A stretch of DNA of 64,000 nucleotides from Bacillus_BA fengqiuensis (GTDB taxonomy: Bacteria; Bacillota; Bacilli; Bacillales; Bacillaceae_H), in assembly GCA_030813035.1 (NCBI GenBank), contig JAUSTV010000001.1; one strand, given 5' to 3'. How positions within the stretch are numbered: the stretch's first letter is position 1; the number at the start of each line of letters is the position of its first letter. The notes beneath the pieces are model-generated. The model had not been told where the DNA came from and did no database searches. It saw only the letters and a list, made by a program, of their open reading frames with translations. The position numbers and the translations under genes are program-made. Below are positions 7,701-16,530 of the stretch, piece after piece.

Positions 7701-10466
7701 ATGACAGTGACACTATCGGAAAAGAAAGAGAACTCAATCAACCCATTAGCACAAGATGCAAAATTCCTCGGCCAACTACTGGATCAAGTTCTCCTTCATG
7801 AAGGCGGGCAAACGTTAGTTGATAAAATAGAAAAGATTCGGACGATGGCAAAATCATTGCGGGAAGGTAACGATTCTTCTACATATACACAGCTAAAAGA
7901 GGAAATGAGCCAGTTACAATCACCGCTAAGGCAGCAAGTTATTCGCTTTTTCTCGATTTATCTCCATCTTGTGAATGTAGCGGAACAAAACCACCGTATT
8001 CGCAGACGTCGTGAATATCAGCATCTGGAGGAGAGCACAATCCAACCCGGTTCTCTTGAAGAGGGGGTCGCTTCTTTAGCAGAAAATCAAGTCTCTCCTG
8101 ACATGGTGACGGAGCTGTTGCAAACATTATCGCTCGAACTTATCATCACAGCGCACCCGACAGAAGCGACAAGACGAACCGTGCTGCAAATCCATCAGCG
8201 AATCGCACGTTTATTGCAGCAATTGGATCAGCCATGTTCGAAACGCGAGAAAAAGGCGCTTGAAGAAAGCTTGTTCAATGAAATTACGGCGCTATGGCAA
8301 ACGGATGAACTAAGAGACCAAAAGCTGACGGTCATGAATGAGGTATCAAACGGACTGTATTATTTTGACGAAACATTATTTGATGTACTGCCGCAAATTC
8401 ATCAAGATTTAGAGCAGTTGCTTTTTGAACAATATGATCAAAAATGGCATGTTCCTACTTTCCTTCGATTTGGTTCATGGATTGGCGGCGACCGTGACGG
8501 GAACCCGAATGTAACGGCTGAAACGACGTGGAAAACGCTGCAAAGACAACGCCATTTAGCGTTAAGCAAATATAAAGAGGCATTGCAAGAGCTGCAAAAA
8601 CGATTAAGCCACTCCACAAAAAGGGTGAAGGTTAGCGACGAGCTGTTAGCATCCATCGAAAAGGAAAAAGGGTTGCTTGAAGAAAACGAAAAATGGCGGA
8701 ACGAAGATGAAGTATATCGCTGCAAGGTGACAATTATGCTGAAGAAGCTGCAGAACGTTGGCAAAGACAGCATGGGCTACACGTCATCGGAAGAGCTCCT
8801 TCATGATTTATCGATCATTCAAAAAAGCATTGAAACACATCACCCGAACGGCTATACGTTAAAATTGCTGCAAAAATTGGTTCGCCAAGTGGAACTGTTC
8901 GGTTTCCATTTAGCGTCTCTTGATATCCGTAACCATAGCGGTGAGCATGAAGCGGCAATTACGGAAATTTTCCAAAACGTCAACATCGCTCCTGATTATA
9001 AGGCGTTAACCGAGGAAGAAAAGGTACGTGTGTTAACGAATGTTCTGCAAGACAGAAGGCCGCTTATTTCCATTTTCGATAAGTTTTCACCGGAAACGCA
9101 AGAAATCATCGAAGTGTTCCGCATGATCAGACGAGCGCATGAAGAATTTGGCGACCGCGCCATTGAAGTATATTTAATCAGTATGACGCAATCAGCAAGC
9201 GACCTGTTAGAGGTGCTTGTGTTAGCGAAAGAAGTGGGATTGTACCGCGTGTATCCGGATGGACGGGTGACAAGCAAGCTGCATATCGCACCATTACTTG
9301 AAACAATCGATGATTTAACATTCGGTCCGAAGATGATGGAACAATTGTTCCAAATGGATTTATATCGCAAGCACTTATCCGTCCGCAGCGATTTGCAGGA
9401 AATCATGCTTGGCTATTCGGACAGCAGTAAAGACGGAGGGACGCTGACGGCGAACTGGAAATTATACAAAGCGCAGCAGGAAATCCATGACATGGCGAAA
9501 AAATATGATGTTCGCTTGAAGTTTTTCCATGGACGCGGCGGTTCATTGGGACGCGGGGGAGGTCCTCTTACGCGCAGCCTTTTATCACAGCCATCCGAAA
9601 CATTGGGAGACGGCGTGAAAATCACGGAGCAAGGGGAAGTTCTTTCCTCCCGTTATTTGCTTCCTGACATCGCCTATCGCGGCTTGGAACAGGCGACTTC
9701 TACTTTGCTGACAGCCATCGCCCATGTTTCAAAGGAGGCTGAGCAAAATCATTCTCGTTCTGCCGAGTGGGAGCAGGCAATGGATGAAATTTCAGCCATC
9801 GCGTTGGAGAAATACCAATCTTTAGTCTTTAAAGATCCTGACTTTTTGACGTACTTTAAGCAAGCGACACCTTTACTCGAGCTTGGAGCGCTTAATATCG
9901 GTTCAAGACCGATGAGCCGAAAGGGAAGCGGACGTTTTGAAGATTTGCGCGCCATTCCGTGGGTATTTGCATGGACGCAAAGCCGCCAATTGCTTCCGGC
10001 TTGGTTCGCCGCCGGAACAGGATTGAAGCGCTTTGCCGAGAAACAAGAAAACTTGGAGCTGTTGCAGCAGATGTATCGCAACTGGCCATTCTTCCGTTCC
10101 ACCATCGATAATCTGCAAATGGCGTTAACAAAGGCTGATGTGACAACAGCAAAAGAATATGCCGACATGGTTAAAGACGAAACGGTCGAAAAAAGAATCT
10201 TCGGGGAAATCCTGAATGAATATAATCAAACGAAAGAAATGGTTCTGAACATTACAGGACAAGCAGACTTGCTTGATCATATTCCAAACATTCAAGAATC
10301 GGTCAAGCTTCGCAACCCATATGTGGATCCATTGAACTTCCTCCAAGTTCAATTGATTTCCGAGCTTCGCGGCAAAGCAGAGAATGACGAAGAGGCAAGT
10401 CAACTATTACGTGAAGTGCTCCTCACCATCAATGGAATTGCGGCAGGACTTCGCAATACAGGCTGA
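7701..10466 (+). CDS. ppc: Phosphoenolpyruvate carboxylase
   Basis: A full-length cytoplasmic enzyme of 921 residues making oxaloacetate from phosphoenolpyruvate and bicarbonate (anaplerosis). Both signatures are present: TAHPTEATRR with the catalytic histidine near residue 150, and GYSDSSKDGG plus the glycine loop FHGRGGSLGRGGGP near residue 609. GGDRDGNPNVT (about 261), GSRPMSRK, IPWVFAWTQSR and the canonical C-terminal RNTG complete the active site. The ATG at 7701 has GGTGAGGGG 5 nt upstream; an in-frame GTG at 7689 lies inside that ribosome site. It is a single gene with its own terminator. The malic enzyme 6 kb away is functionally related but not in the same operon. Confidence 0.98.
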   Translation: MTVTLSEKKENSINPLAQDAKFLGQLLDQVLLHEGGQTLVDKIEKIRTMAKSLREGNDSSTYTQLKEEMSQLQSPLRQQVIRFFSIYLHLVNVAEQNHRIRRRREYQHLEESTIQPGSLEEGVASLAENQVSPDMVTELLQTLSLELIITAHPTEATRRTVLQIHQRIARLLQQLDQPCSKREKKALEESLFNEITALWQTDELRDQKLTVMNEVSNGLYYFDETLFDVLPQIHQDLEQLLFEQYDQKWHVPTFLRFGSWIGGDRDGNPNVTAETTWKTLQRQRHLALSKYKEALQELQKRLSHSTKRVKVSDELLASIEKEKGLLEENEKWRNEDEVYRCKVTIMLKKLQNVGKDSMGYTSSEELLHDLSIIQKSIETHHPNGYTLKLLQKLVRQVELFGFHLASLDIRNHSGEHEAAITEIFQNVNIAPDYKALTEEEKVRVLTNVLQDRRPLISIFDKFSPETQEIIEVFRMIRRAHEEFGDRAIEVYLISMTQSASDLLEVLVLAKEVGLYRVYPDGRVTSKLHIAPLLETIDDLTFGPKMMEQLFQMDLYRKHLSVRSDLQEIMLGYSDSSKDGGTLTANWKLYKAQQEIHDMAKKYDVRLKFFHGRGGSLGRGGGPLTRSLLSQPSETLGDGVKITEQGEVLSSRYLLPDIAYRGLEQATSTLLTAIAHVSKEAEQNHSRSAEWEQAMDEISAIALEKYQSLVFKDPDFLTYFKQATPLLELGALNIGSRPMSRKGSGRFEDLRAIPWVFAWTQSRQLLPAWFAAGTGLKRFAEKQENLELLQQMYRNWPFFRSTIDNLQMALTKADVTTAKEYADMVKDETVEKRIFGEILNEYNQTKEMVLNITGQADLLDHIPNIQESVKLRNPYVDPLNFLQVQLISELRGKAENDEEASQLLREVLLTINGIAAGLRNTG

Positions 10467-10490
10467 TAATCAATCTTATGCCTTTCATCA

Positions 10491-10530
10491 AAAGGGGCCA
10501 AACATTCGAAAAAGAATGTTTGGCCTTTTT
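10491..10530 (+). terminator. Terminator of ppc
   Basis: GGCCAAACATTC / GAATGTTTGGCC with loop GAAAAA, flanked by AAAGG and followed by TTTTT. A textbook intrinsic terminator. Confidence 0.9.
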
Positions 10531-10608
10531 CAATGTTTAAAGAAAAAAGAGACAGGGTAATCATTCTACAAATACTTACTTTGTATGTAACAGAAGGAGG
10601 AACTAACA

Positions 10609-10986
10609 ATGAAATCAATTTGGAATAAGAAACTATTAGTTGGCGGAATGGCTGCAACATTAACACTTGGAGGATTAACCGCGTGCGGTGATGGGGTAGA
10701 CCAGGATAACGGTGTTAGCGACGGAGAGCAACAAGATGAGCTGGATAAAGAAAATGAAGCTGAAGTGAACGAGGCTGAAAACCAAGCTGAAAATGAAGTG
10801 GAACAAGCAGAGCAGGAAGCAGAAAGTGAAATGAAGCAAGCTGAGCAAGAAGCAGAAAAGGGAGCAAATGAGATAGAGAAGAAAATGGAAGACAGCGGCA
10901 TCGGCGATGGAGTCGATCAAGACAATGGCATCAGTGACGGCGAGAAAAAGGACGAGTTGGATAATAAAAATCCTGAAACCAATTAA
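10609..10986 (+). CDS. Small acidic lipoprotein with coiled coil and mirrored end repeats
   Basis: 125 residues. The positive N-region MKSIWNKK, hydrophobic core and lipobox LTAC predict a lipoprotein with cysteine near residue 26. After the cysteine, the repeat GDGVDQDNGVSDGEQQDELD is followed by about 45 residues of Glu/Ala/Gln/Asn heptads (EAENQAENEVEQAEQEAESE) likely to form a coiled coil. The repeat then returns as GDGVDQDNGISDGEKKDELD at the C-terminus. The Asp/Asn-rich repeats could bind cations, but no EF-hand loop is clear. Ribosome site AGAAGGAGG. Monocistronic between two strong terminators. Function unknown. Confidence 0.75.
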   Translation: MKSIWNKKLLVGGMAATLTLGGLTACGDGVDQDNGVSDGEQQDELDKENEAEVNEAENQAENEVEQAEQEAESEMKQAEQEAEKGANEIEKKMEDSGIGDGVDQDNGISDGEKKDELDNKNPETN

Positions 10987-11035
10987 TGAAAAAAATTTCT
11001 CTATAAAAAAATACCTCAAAGCTATATCAATCGTG

Positions 11036-11075
11036 AAAACGAAGGCCCCTTTTCCAGTAAAGGGGCCTTCGTTTT
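11036..11075 (+). terminator. Strong terminator after the acidic lipoprotein gene
   Basis: A 17-bp perfect stem AAAACGAAGGCCCCTTT / AAAGGGGCCTTCGTTTT with a 6-nt loop. Confidence 0.9.
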
Positions 11076-11193
11076 CGTGTCGATGCATCGATTAGAATAG
11101 CCTTCAAGCGAATCATTCACTGAAAGAGAGTATGTATGTTATACTTTGGAAAATAGCAAAATATAAAGTAACCTTCAATCAGAGAGAATTTTA

Positions 11194-12132
11194 TTGCCTA
11201 TTAGAGCAGAATCATCTCATTTCTTCCACCCTGACATATGGATGGGAATGACGAAGGTGTTTGGAAGGGGAATGAAGTTGGAGAAGAATCATGCGTTACG
11301 TACTTTTTTATTAAATCATGCCCAGCAGTTAACGGAAGAATGGCACAGTTCCTTAGCAGACAACGATCCTACATCCGTTTACGCTTCGGCAGATTCGGAA
11401 GTAGTGAAAACGTTAAAAGAACAAAATTATGAGTTCCATCTTTATTTTGTGGATATCTTCGTTAAAGAAGAATCCTCTTTTTTCCATTCGCTTGAGGAGT
11501 GGGTCGCCAAGATTGCAAAGGATAGCGAACATTCAAGAACACCGATTCATTATATTATTAGAGAATTTATGAGAGTTCGGGTACAGTATCTGGACTATAT
11601 AAAAAAATTTGTCAGCCAATATGATGGTGAAATCTCTCAAAGCCAAATAGATCGATGGACAGGACTCGTTATTAGAGGTTTTGACATCACGATCTATAAA
11701 TTTGTAGAAGCGGCTCATAAGTATTCGAACCTTCAATTAAAAGCCCAGCAAGAAATGATCAATGAGCTGAGTTCGCCTGTTATCACGCTTAATAATGACA
11801 CCGCATTGCTTCCGTTAGTCGGGGATATCGATACGGCAAGGGCGAAAATGATTTTGGAAAATACGCTTAAACAATGTGCCGACAACCGTGTAGCCCATCT
11901 TTATATTGACTTATCCGGGGTCGTGATGATCGATACGATGGTTGCCCATCAAATCTTTCAGTTGATTGAGGCATTAGAGCTTATCGGTGTAAAATCGACG
12001 ATATCAGGTATAAGGCCTGAAATTGCCATGACGGCTTTACAACTGGGTCTTTCCTTTGACAAAATCTCGATCAAATCAACGCTTTCACAGGCGATCGCTT
12101 CTCATACGGAAAAATCCAATTTGTTAATCTAG
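11194..12132 (+). CDS. RsbR-type stressosome protein with C-terminal STAS domain
   Basis: Up to 312 residues. The C-terminal part (about residues 195-300) is a STAS domain with the hallmark ISPPVI-like segment SSPVITLNNDTALLPLVGDIDT and LSGVVMIDTMVAHQIFQLIEAL, as in RsbR paralogues that sequester the RsbT kinase in the stressosome and control the general stress response. The N-terminal part (LLNHAQQLTEEWHSSLADNDPTSVYAS) resembles the RsbRD-type sensor half, a helical domain without haem or PAS motifs. The listed start is a TTG with a poor ribosome site. Homologues normally begin near the ATG at 11272 (MKLEKNHALRTF), so the true start may be up to 78 nt downstream. No rsbS, rsbT or rsbX neighbour, so it is an orphan paralogue. 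Confidence 0.8.
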   Translation: MPIRAESSHFFHPDIWMGMTKVFGRGMKLEKNHALRTFLLNHAQQLTEEWHSSLADNDPTSVYASADSEVVKTLKEQNYEFHLYFVDIFVKEESSFFHSLEEWVAKIAKDSEHSRTPIHYIIREFMRVRVQYLDYIKKFVSQYDGEISQSQIDRWTGLVIRGFDITIYKFVEAAHKYSNLQLKAQQEMINELSSPVITLNNDTALLPLVGDIDTARAKMILENTLKQCADNRVAHLYIDLSGVVMIDTMVAHQIFQLIEALELIGVKSTISGIRPEIAMTALQLGLSFDKISIKSTLSQAIASHTEKSNLLI

Positions 12133-12167
12133 TGGTGGATTCAGCCCGGCAAGAAAAATATATGAAG

Positions 12168-12213
12168 CATGAAAAAGAAGAGGAATAAGTGCGCTTTCCT
12201 CTTCTTTTTCATG
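12168..12213 (+). terminator. Terminator after the RsbR-like gene
   Basis: An 18-bp perfect stem CATGAAAAAGAAGAGGAA with its complement at 12196-12213 and a 10-nt loop. Confidence 0.75.
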
Positions 12214-12308
12214 TCTAACAGCTGATGGAGGATGGTTTTACAGAAAAAGAGATTTCTAATGAGTGAATTCTTTCATGGAAAGTATATTTTTGCCTTGATG
12301 AAATTTTT

Positions 12309-12337
12309 TTGCGCAAATCAATCATTTTCGTTAAAAT
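12309..12337 (+). promoter_or_regulatory. Sigma-A-type promoter of the first YcgR/YcgQ-like pair
   Basis: TTGCGC, a 17-nt spacer and TAAAAT, about 50 nt before the ATG at 12387. Unlike the second pair at 18.6 kb, no Zur-type palindrome is seen here. Confidence 0.55.
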
Positions 12338-12386
12338 AGATGAGGTCGGTATTTGAAAAATAAAGAGTAATTGGGTGAGGAGTCTT

Positions 12387-13259
12387 ATGACGTACGAATC
12401 TTTCTTACAACTGAATACGATTTTTATTAGTTTATTGATAGAATCATTGCCTTTCGTGTTGATTGGGGTCATTATTTCCGGCATCATTCAAATGTTCGTA
12501 ACAGAGGAAATGATGGCAAAAGCCATTCCGAAAAATAAATTTCTTTCCGTGATATGGGCCGCCTTTTTGGGCGCGTTATTCCCTGCCTGCGAATGCGGGA
12601 TCGTTCCGATTACTCGCCGGTTAATGGCAAAAGGGGTGCCGCTGCATGCGGCCATTCCGTTCATGCTGACAGGACCTGTCGTTAATCCGGTCGTCCTGTT
12701 TTCGACGTATGTCGCGTTTGGGAATGATTGGGGCATGATGTGGAACCGCGGCGGCCTGGCGTTTCTTGTGGCCTTGCTTGTAGGTCTTATCTTGTCCATT
12801 CAATTCAAGGATTCGCAGGTGAAAAACGATCATCATGTACATGTCCATCATCATGCCAGCTTCAAAACGAAAATGAGGGGAACGATCAAGCATACGATCG
12901 ATGAATTTTTTTCCGTCGGGAAATTCCTCATTATTGGAGCATTTGTCGCCGCTGCGATGCAAACATTCGTGAAAACGTCGACCTTGCTTGAGATTGGCAG
13001 CGGAGACTATTCATCCACGCTTGTCATGATGGGCCTGGCATATGTGCTGTCATTATGTTCTGAAGCGGATGCCTTCATCGCTTCATCGTTTCGCAGTACA
13101 TTTTCTGAGGGCTCCATTGTCGCCTTCCTGGTGTTCGGCCCGATGTTTGATATTAAAAATACGTTGATGATGCTTGGACAATTTAAAGCGCGCTTTGTCC
13201 TGTATTTGTTTCTATATGTAGCGGTATTCGTCTTTATCGGTTCCATTCTTCTATTTTAA
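12387..13259 (+). CDS. Predicted permease, UPF0718/YcgR family (copy 1)
   Basis: A 290-residue polytopic membrane protein with about eight hydrophobic segments. Family landmarks are PACECGIVPITRRLMAKG near residue 65, GPVVNPVV, and LCSEADAFIASSF near residue 220. A His-rich loop (HHVHVHHHASF) lies between spans and could bind metal. The family is a predicted transporter of unknown substrate, usually paired with a YcgQ/TIGR03943-type partner as here; metal or thiol-metal transport is often suspected because of the conserved Cys/His. The ATG at 12387 has GGGTGAGGAG 5 nt upstream; the GTG at 12375 lies in that site. The gene at 18621 is a paralogue. Confidence 0.85.
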   Translation: MTYESFLQLNTIFISLLIESLPFVLIGVIISGIIQMFVTEEMMAKAIPKNKFLSVIWAAFLGALFPACECGIVPITRRLMAKGVPLHAAIPFMLTGPVVNPVVLFSTYVAFGNDWGMMWNRGGLAFLVALLVGLILSIQFKDSQVKNDHHVHVHHHASFKTKMRGTIKHTIDEFFSVGKFLIIGAFVAAAMQTFVKTSTLLEIGSGDYSSTLVMMGLAYVLSLCSEADAFIASSFRSTFSEGSIVAFLVFGPMFDIKNTLMMLGQFKARFVLYLFLYVAVFVFIGSILLF

Positions 13260-13278
13260 TTGAAAGAGGTGAGCGAGT

Positions 13279-14118
13279 ATGTTCCGTGTGATTATTTTGC
13301 TCGGCTTTACGTTTGTATTCATGCATTTGCACGCAACGGGCAACATCTCCAAATATGTGAATATGAAGTATTCATGGATTTCGTTTAGTACGATTTTTCT
13401 GCTGTTCTTCTTAACGATTGCTGCTTTATATTTCTATATGAAGGAAGATGAGCAAGAAGACGGCTGCGCTGAATGCGGATGTGACCATGAACATCACCAT
13501 TCCACTGGGAAATGGAAGAAATGGATTTCTTATCCTGTGTATATTTTTCCAGTTGTTACGGCACTGTTTTTTCCGGTGGCAACGCTGAATTCCGATATTG
13601 TCGAAGCGAAAGGGTTTCACTTTCCGATGTATGACAATGCAAGTCCTTATGAGCAGCACCAATTTCTGCAGCCGGACACAAGCGTCTACTATGGCAAAGA
13701 AGGTTATGATGAGCTGATGGGAGAACAATTGCCCAAGTATACCCGGCTTGATAAAGTGACGTTGAACGATGATAACTTCTTGACCGGAATGGAAATCCTT
13801 TATAACCATACAGGAGAGTTCATGGATAAAACGATCGAATTCAAAGGATTTACGTTCCACACAAATGAAATGCATGAAAATCAGTTTTTCGTTTTCCGTT
13901 TCGGCGTTATTCACTGTGTAGCCGATTCCGGAGTGTTCGGGATGCTGGTGGAGTTTCCAGAAGGCACCCATTTTGAAAATGACGAGTGGGTGAGCGTACA
14001 AGGAACTATCAGCACGATGTATTATCAACCGTTCAAAAAGACGATTCCGATTTTGAAGGTGACAGACTGGAAGAACATCAACGAACCGTCCGATCCATAC
14101 GTCTATCGTAATAAATAA
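13279..14118 (+). CDS. TIGR03943/YcgQ-family membrane protein (copy 1)
   Basis: 279 residues. N-terminal membrane spans, then the His/Cys-rich linker CAECGCDHEHHHS near residue 70, a third span, and an extracytoplasmic domain ending in the family segment FVFRFGVIHCVADSGVFGMLVEFPEG near residue 205. It starts 20 nt after the permease gene with ribosome site GAAAGAGGTG, so the two are co-transcribed and probably form a complex. The linker and the HCVAD cysteine are plausible metal ligands. The exact reaction is unknown for the family. Confidence 0.82.
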   Translation: MFRVIILLGFTFVFMHLHATGNISKYVNMKYSWISFSTIFLLFFLTIAALYFYMKEDEQEDGCAECGCDHEHHHSTGKWKKWISYPVYIFPVVTALFFPVATLNSDIVEAKGFHFPMYDNASPYEQHQFLQPDTSVYYGKEGYDELMGEQLPKYTRLDKVTLNDDNFLTGMEILYNHTGEFMDKTIEFKGFTFHTNEMHENQFFVFRFGVIHCVADSGVFGMLVEFPEGTHFENDEWVSVQGTISTMYYQPFKKTIPILKVTDWKNINEPSDPYVYRNK

Positions 14119-14171
14119 TTTAGGGCTCTTTGTTGTTATTCCATCCTGGGTATACTTGAAAGGGTCTTTGT

Positions 14172-14213
14172 AAGGGGTCAGGAAGAATCCGAAAGGAGGC
14201 TTCCTGACCCCTT
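14172..14213 (+). terminator. Terminator of the first YcgR/YcgQ-like operon
   Basis: AAGGGGTCAGGAAG pairs with CTTCCTGACCCCTT across a 14-nt loop and is followed by TT. Confidence 0.8.
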
Positions 14214-14216
14214 TTG

Positions 14217-14265
14217 CATCACAAATTTGACAGGGTCAGCTTTTGTCCCTGTCAAATTTGTGATG
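14217..14265. repeat. Second long palindrome, 19-bp perfect stem
   Basis: CATCACAAATTTGACAGGG at 14217-14235 pairs perfectly with 14247-14265 around 11 nt. It has no T-run and directly abuts the terminator hairpin. Its GACAGGGTC core resembles the GGGGTCAGG core of the first hairpin, suggesting a REP-like palindromic unit rather than a second terminator. Confidence 0.6.
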
Positions 14266-14325
14266 ACTTTCGGCTTGTCTACATATATATGAAAAAAAGG
14301 ATATGTTAGCAGAGGAGTTTAAAGC

Positions 14326-15660
14326 ATGAACACTTTCTTGAAAGGTACCTTTATTTTAGCCGGGGCCGCCTTTGTTTCAGAACTGGTGGAGTTTTTGGTG
14401 AATATGGTATTGGCGCGGGAACTGGGGAAAGAAGGAATGGGCATTTATATGTCCATTTTGCCGACGATTTTTTTGATTATGACAATTGCCAATTTGGAGC
14501 TCCCCGTATCCGTTTCGAAATTTTTGACCGAACATGACCGTAAGGAGCACCGGCACATGCTGGGACATGCGCTTTCGTTCGTAACGGTGCTGGCGGCAGC
14601 GCTGATGGCGATAGGACTGGTGGTTTTTCCTTACATTCCGATGTTTCATGAACATCATCCGCTTATTAAATGGGTCGTAGTTGGATTTATTCCCATCATT
14701 TCATATTCGGCGGTGCTGCGCGGATATTTTATGGGTGTCCATAATATGTCCACTATTGCCGTTTCCAACTTTATTCGAAAAGCGATTCAACTGACGATTT
14801 TATTTGTCGTGTTTCAGGCATTTCAGTTCGTAAAAACGGAAACGGCACTGTTTGCGGCCATTTGTACTCTTATTGCCAGTGAAGGAGTAGTTCTTTTATA
14901 TTTACTCATCATCTATTTTGCGCAGCTTCATCATATTCCTAAAAACAGCCACCATCAAATGAATGGAGCTCAAGTGCGGAAAAAACTGTTATCTGTCTCT
15001 CTTCCAACAACCGGTCTTCGGATTTTCAACTCTGTTGCCAATGCCATTCAGCCGTTTTTAATTAAAAAAGCGCTCATTTTGTCGGGATTAACGGCGAGTC
15101 TTGCGAATCAGCATTTCGGATTAATGGCAGGAGTGGCCATGTCCATTGGCTTTTTTCCCGCTTTTTTCGCTCACTCGCTGCTCGTGGCCCTTATCCCATC
15201 CGTATCTGAAGCGTATGCGAAAAACGATATAGGGAAATTAAGGCAATTATTGCAGCAATCGATGCAAATCACCTTTTTATACGGATTGCCCGCAATCGTG
15301 ATTATGTATGTGTTCGCAGAGCCGCTGACCAATTTATTTTTCCGTTCACCAGAAGCGGTGTTTTATTTGCATGCGCTATGGCCCTATTTTTTGTTTCACT
15401 TTTTTGCCGTTCCGCTTCAAGCCTATTTAATTGGATTAGGGCTCGTAAAAGATGCCCTGTATCATACGGTATGGGCCCATATCGTTTCTTTTTCGATGAT
15501 TTATTACTTTGGTTCCCAACATGACTTTGGAATGGTCGGGGTGATTATGGGAATGAATACGGGTGTTTTATTATTGATGCTGCTTCATTATGCGACGATT
15601 TGCCAGGCAATCGGTGTCTCTTATTTTTTAACAAAAAGAAAAACTCCGCAATGGAAATGA
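14326..15660 (+). CDS. Polysaccharide/lipid-linked precursor flippase, SpoVB/YkvU-like MATE-fold protein
   Basis: 444 residues with about 12-14 membrane spans across the whole length. The N-terminus LKGTFILAGAAFVSELVEFLVNMVLARELGKEGMGIY and the segment SVPLPTTGLRIF-like (SLPTTGLRIFNSVANAIQPFLIKKAL) are typical of the MVF/SpoVB branch of oligosaccharide flippases. Members move undecaprenyl- or lipid-linked sugars across the membrane, and SpoVB itself acts in spore cortex formation. The length matches the YkvU paralogue (about 445) better than SpoVB (about 520). Own ribosome site AGAGGAG and terminator. It could serve the glycan genes 30 kb away, but nothing in the sequence ties them. Confidence 0.85.
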   Translation: MNTFLKGTFILAGAAFVSELVEFLVNMVLARELGKEGMGIYMSILPTIFLIMTIANLELPVSVSKFLTEHDRKEHRHMLGHALSFVTVLAAALMAIGLVVFPYIPMFHEHHPLIKWVVVGFIPIISYSAVLRGYFMGVHNMSTIAVSNFIRKAIQLTILFVVFQAFQFVKTETALFAAICTLIASEGVVLLYLLIIYFAQLHHIPKNSHHQMNGAQVRKKLLSVSLPTTGLRIFNSVANAIQPFLIKKALILSGLTASLANQHFGLMAGVAMSIGFFPAFFAHSLLVALIPSVSEAYAKNDIGKLRQLLQQSMQITFLYGLPAIVIMYVFAEPLTNLFFRSPEAVFYLHALWPYFLFHFFAVPLQAYLIGLGLVKDALYHTVWAHIVSFSMIYYFGSQHDFGMVGVIMGMNTGVLLLMLLHYATICQAIGVSYFLTKRKTPQWK

Positions 15661-15698
15661 CCTTTCACAAAGTTGTCAAAGTGAAAGGTTCTTTTTTT
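15660..15698 (+). terminator. Terminator of the flippase gene
   Basis: ACCTTTCAC / GTGAAAGGT with a 12-nt loop followed by TCTTTTTTT, starting at the stop codon itself. Confidence 0.85.
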
Positions 15699-15704
15699 AG
15701 AGGT

Positions 15705-15848
15705 TGTTCAAAAAGTCCGGGAAAAATGACCGTCGAATTTCGGCGTCAGCTTGCTTTTCCGCTACTCACGTATTAACAGCATACGCTCCGTTGCTCAAAG
15801 CTGCGCTTCCTTGAACTTCTCGGTCCTTTTTGTCCTCCTTTTTGAACA
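15705..15848. repeat. 144-nt MITE-like element with 11-bp terminal inverted repeats
   Basis: The stretch begins TGTTCAAAAAG and ends CTTTTTGAACA, a perfect inverted repeat, and has no open reading frame. The interior is GC-richer than its surroundings. It resembles dispersed non-coding repeats of bacilli, but I cannot confirm copy number from one window. Confidence 0.5.
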
Positions 15849-15985
15849 TATATTTTTAGTTCTCCAAACAAAAAGAAAGGTCGTCTTCCCCGCGTTCGCA
15901 CATATATTAGTAGTAATACAGAAGTGAAGATTGCTGGGGATCGGGCCTTTATTTTTGAGTTCTACATGTTTAAGGGGGAATGGGC

Positions 15986-16234
15986 ATGAAGATGGGGCTT
16001 TTTAGCGGGATATTGTTGGTATTATTTATGATAACGCTTTCTCAGTCGGTGGATGACTATTTTTGGCTTGTGTTGGTCAGCGGGGGACTAGGGGCAGGAG
16101 CGCTTGTCATTTCCGGTATGCTGGTAAAAGAGTCAAACAATCGGTCTGGTGGGCCGGCGGTATGGGCCTCCAATTTGTTTTTCTTCGCCCTTACGAATTT
16201 AACGGCTGCATGTACGGGGTGGTTTTTGATATAA
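15986..16234 (+). CDS. Small hypothetical membrane protein
   Basis: 82 residues with three hydrophobic segments: FSGILLVLFMITLSQ, FWLVLVSGGLGAGALVISGML and WASNLFFFALTNLTAACTGWF. The ATG at 15986 is 6 nt after AAGGGGGA. An in-frame ATG at 15980 touches that site and is less likely. No family recognised with certainty; it resembles small three-span membrane proteins of bacilli. It stands alone, with a terminator directly after. Confidence 0.65.
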   Translation: MKMGLFSGILLVLFMITLSQSVDDYFWLVLVSGGLGAGALVISGMLVKESNNRSGGPAVWASNLFFFALTNLTAACTGWFLI

Positions 16235-16245
16235 GATAAGTGTTG

Positions 16246-16290
16246 TCGAACAGGGCGGGTCTTTTGATGCGTGAACTGTTCGATTTTTTT
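16246..16290 (+). terminator. Terminator after the small membrane protein gene
   Basis: TCGAACAG / CTGTTCGA followed by TTTTTTT. Confidence 0.7.
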
Positions 16291-16530
16291 ATGTTTTTTT
16301 ATGTTCTTTATTTTTTTTAGTTTTTTAAATAGGACCTTTAGTCTTTATCTGGTAATCTTTTTTATAAGAAGTTATTCAAAAAAGTGAAAGAAACATGGAC
16401 TCAATCTGTTGGAAACGCTTTATTTATGGAGCGTAAGGTTGTAGAATGGACAATGACGTTCCTTATTAAAAACAAGTTACCTCGCCTTAATGGCCAGTCA
16501 TCATGAAAATGTATTTGGAGGAATTTGGTT

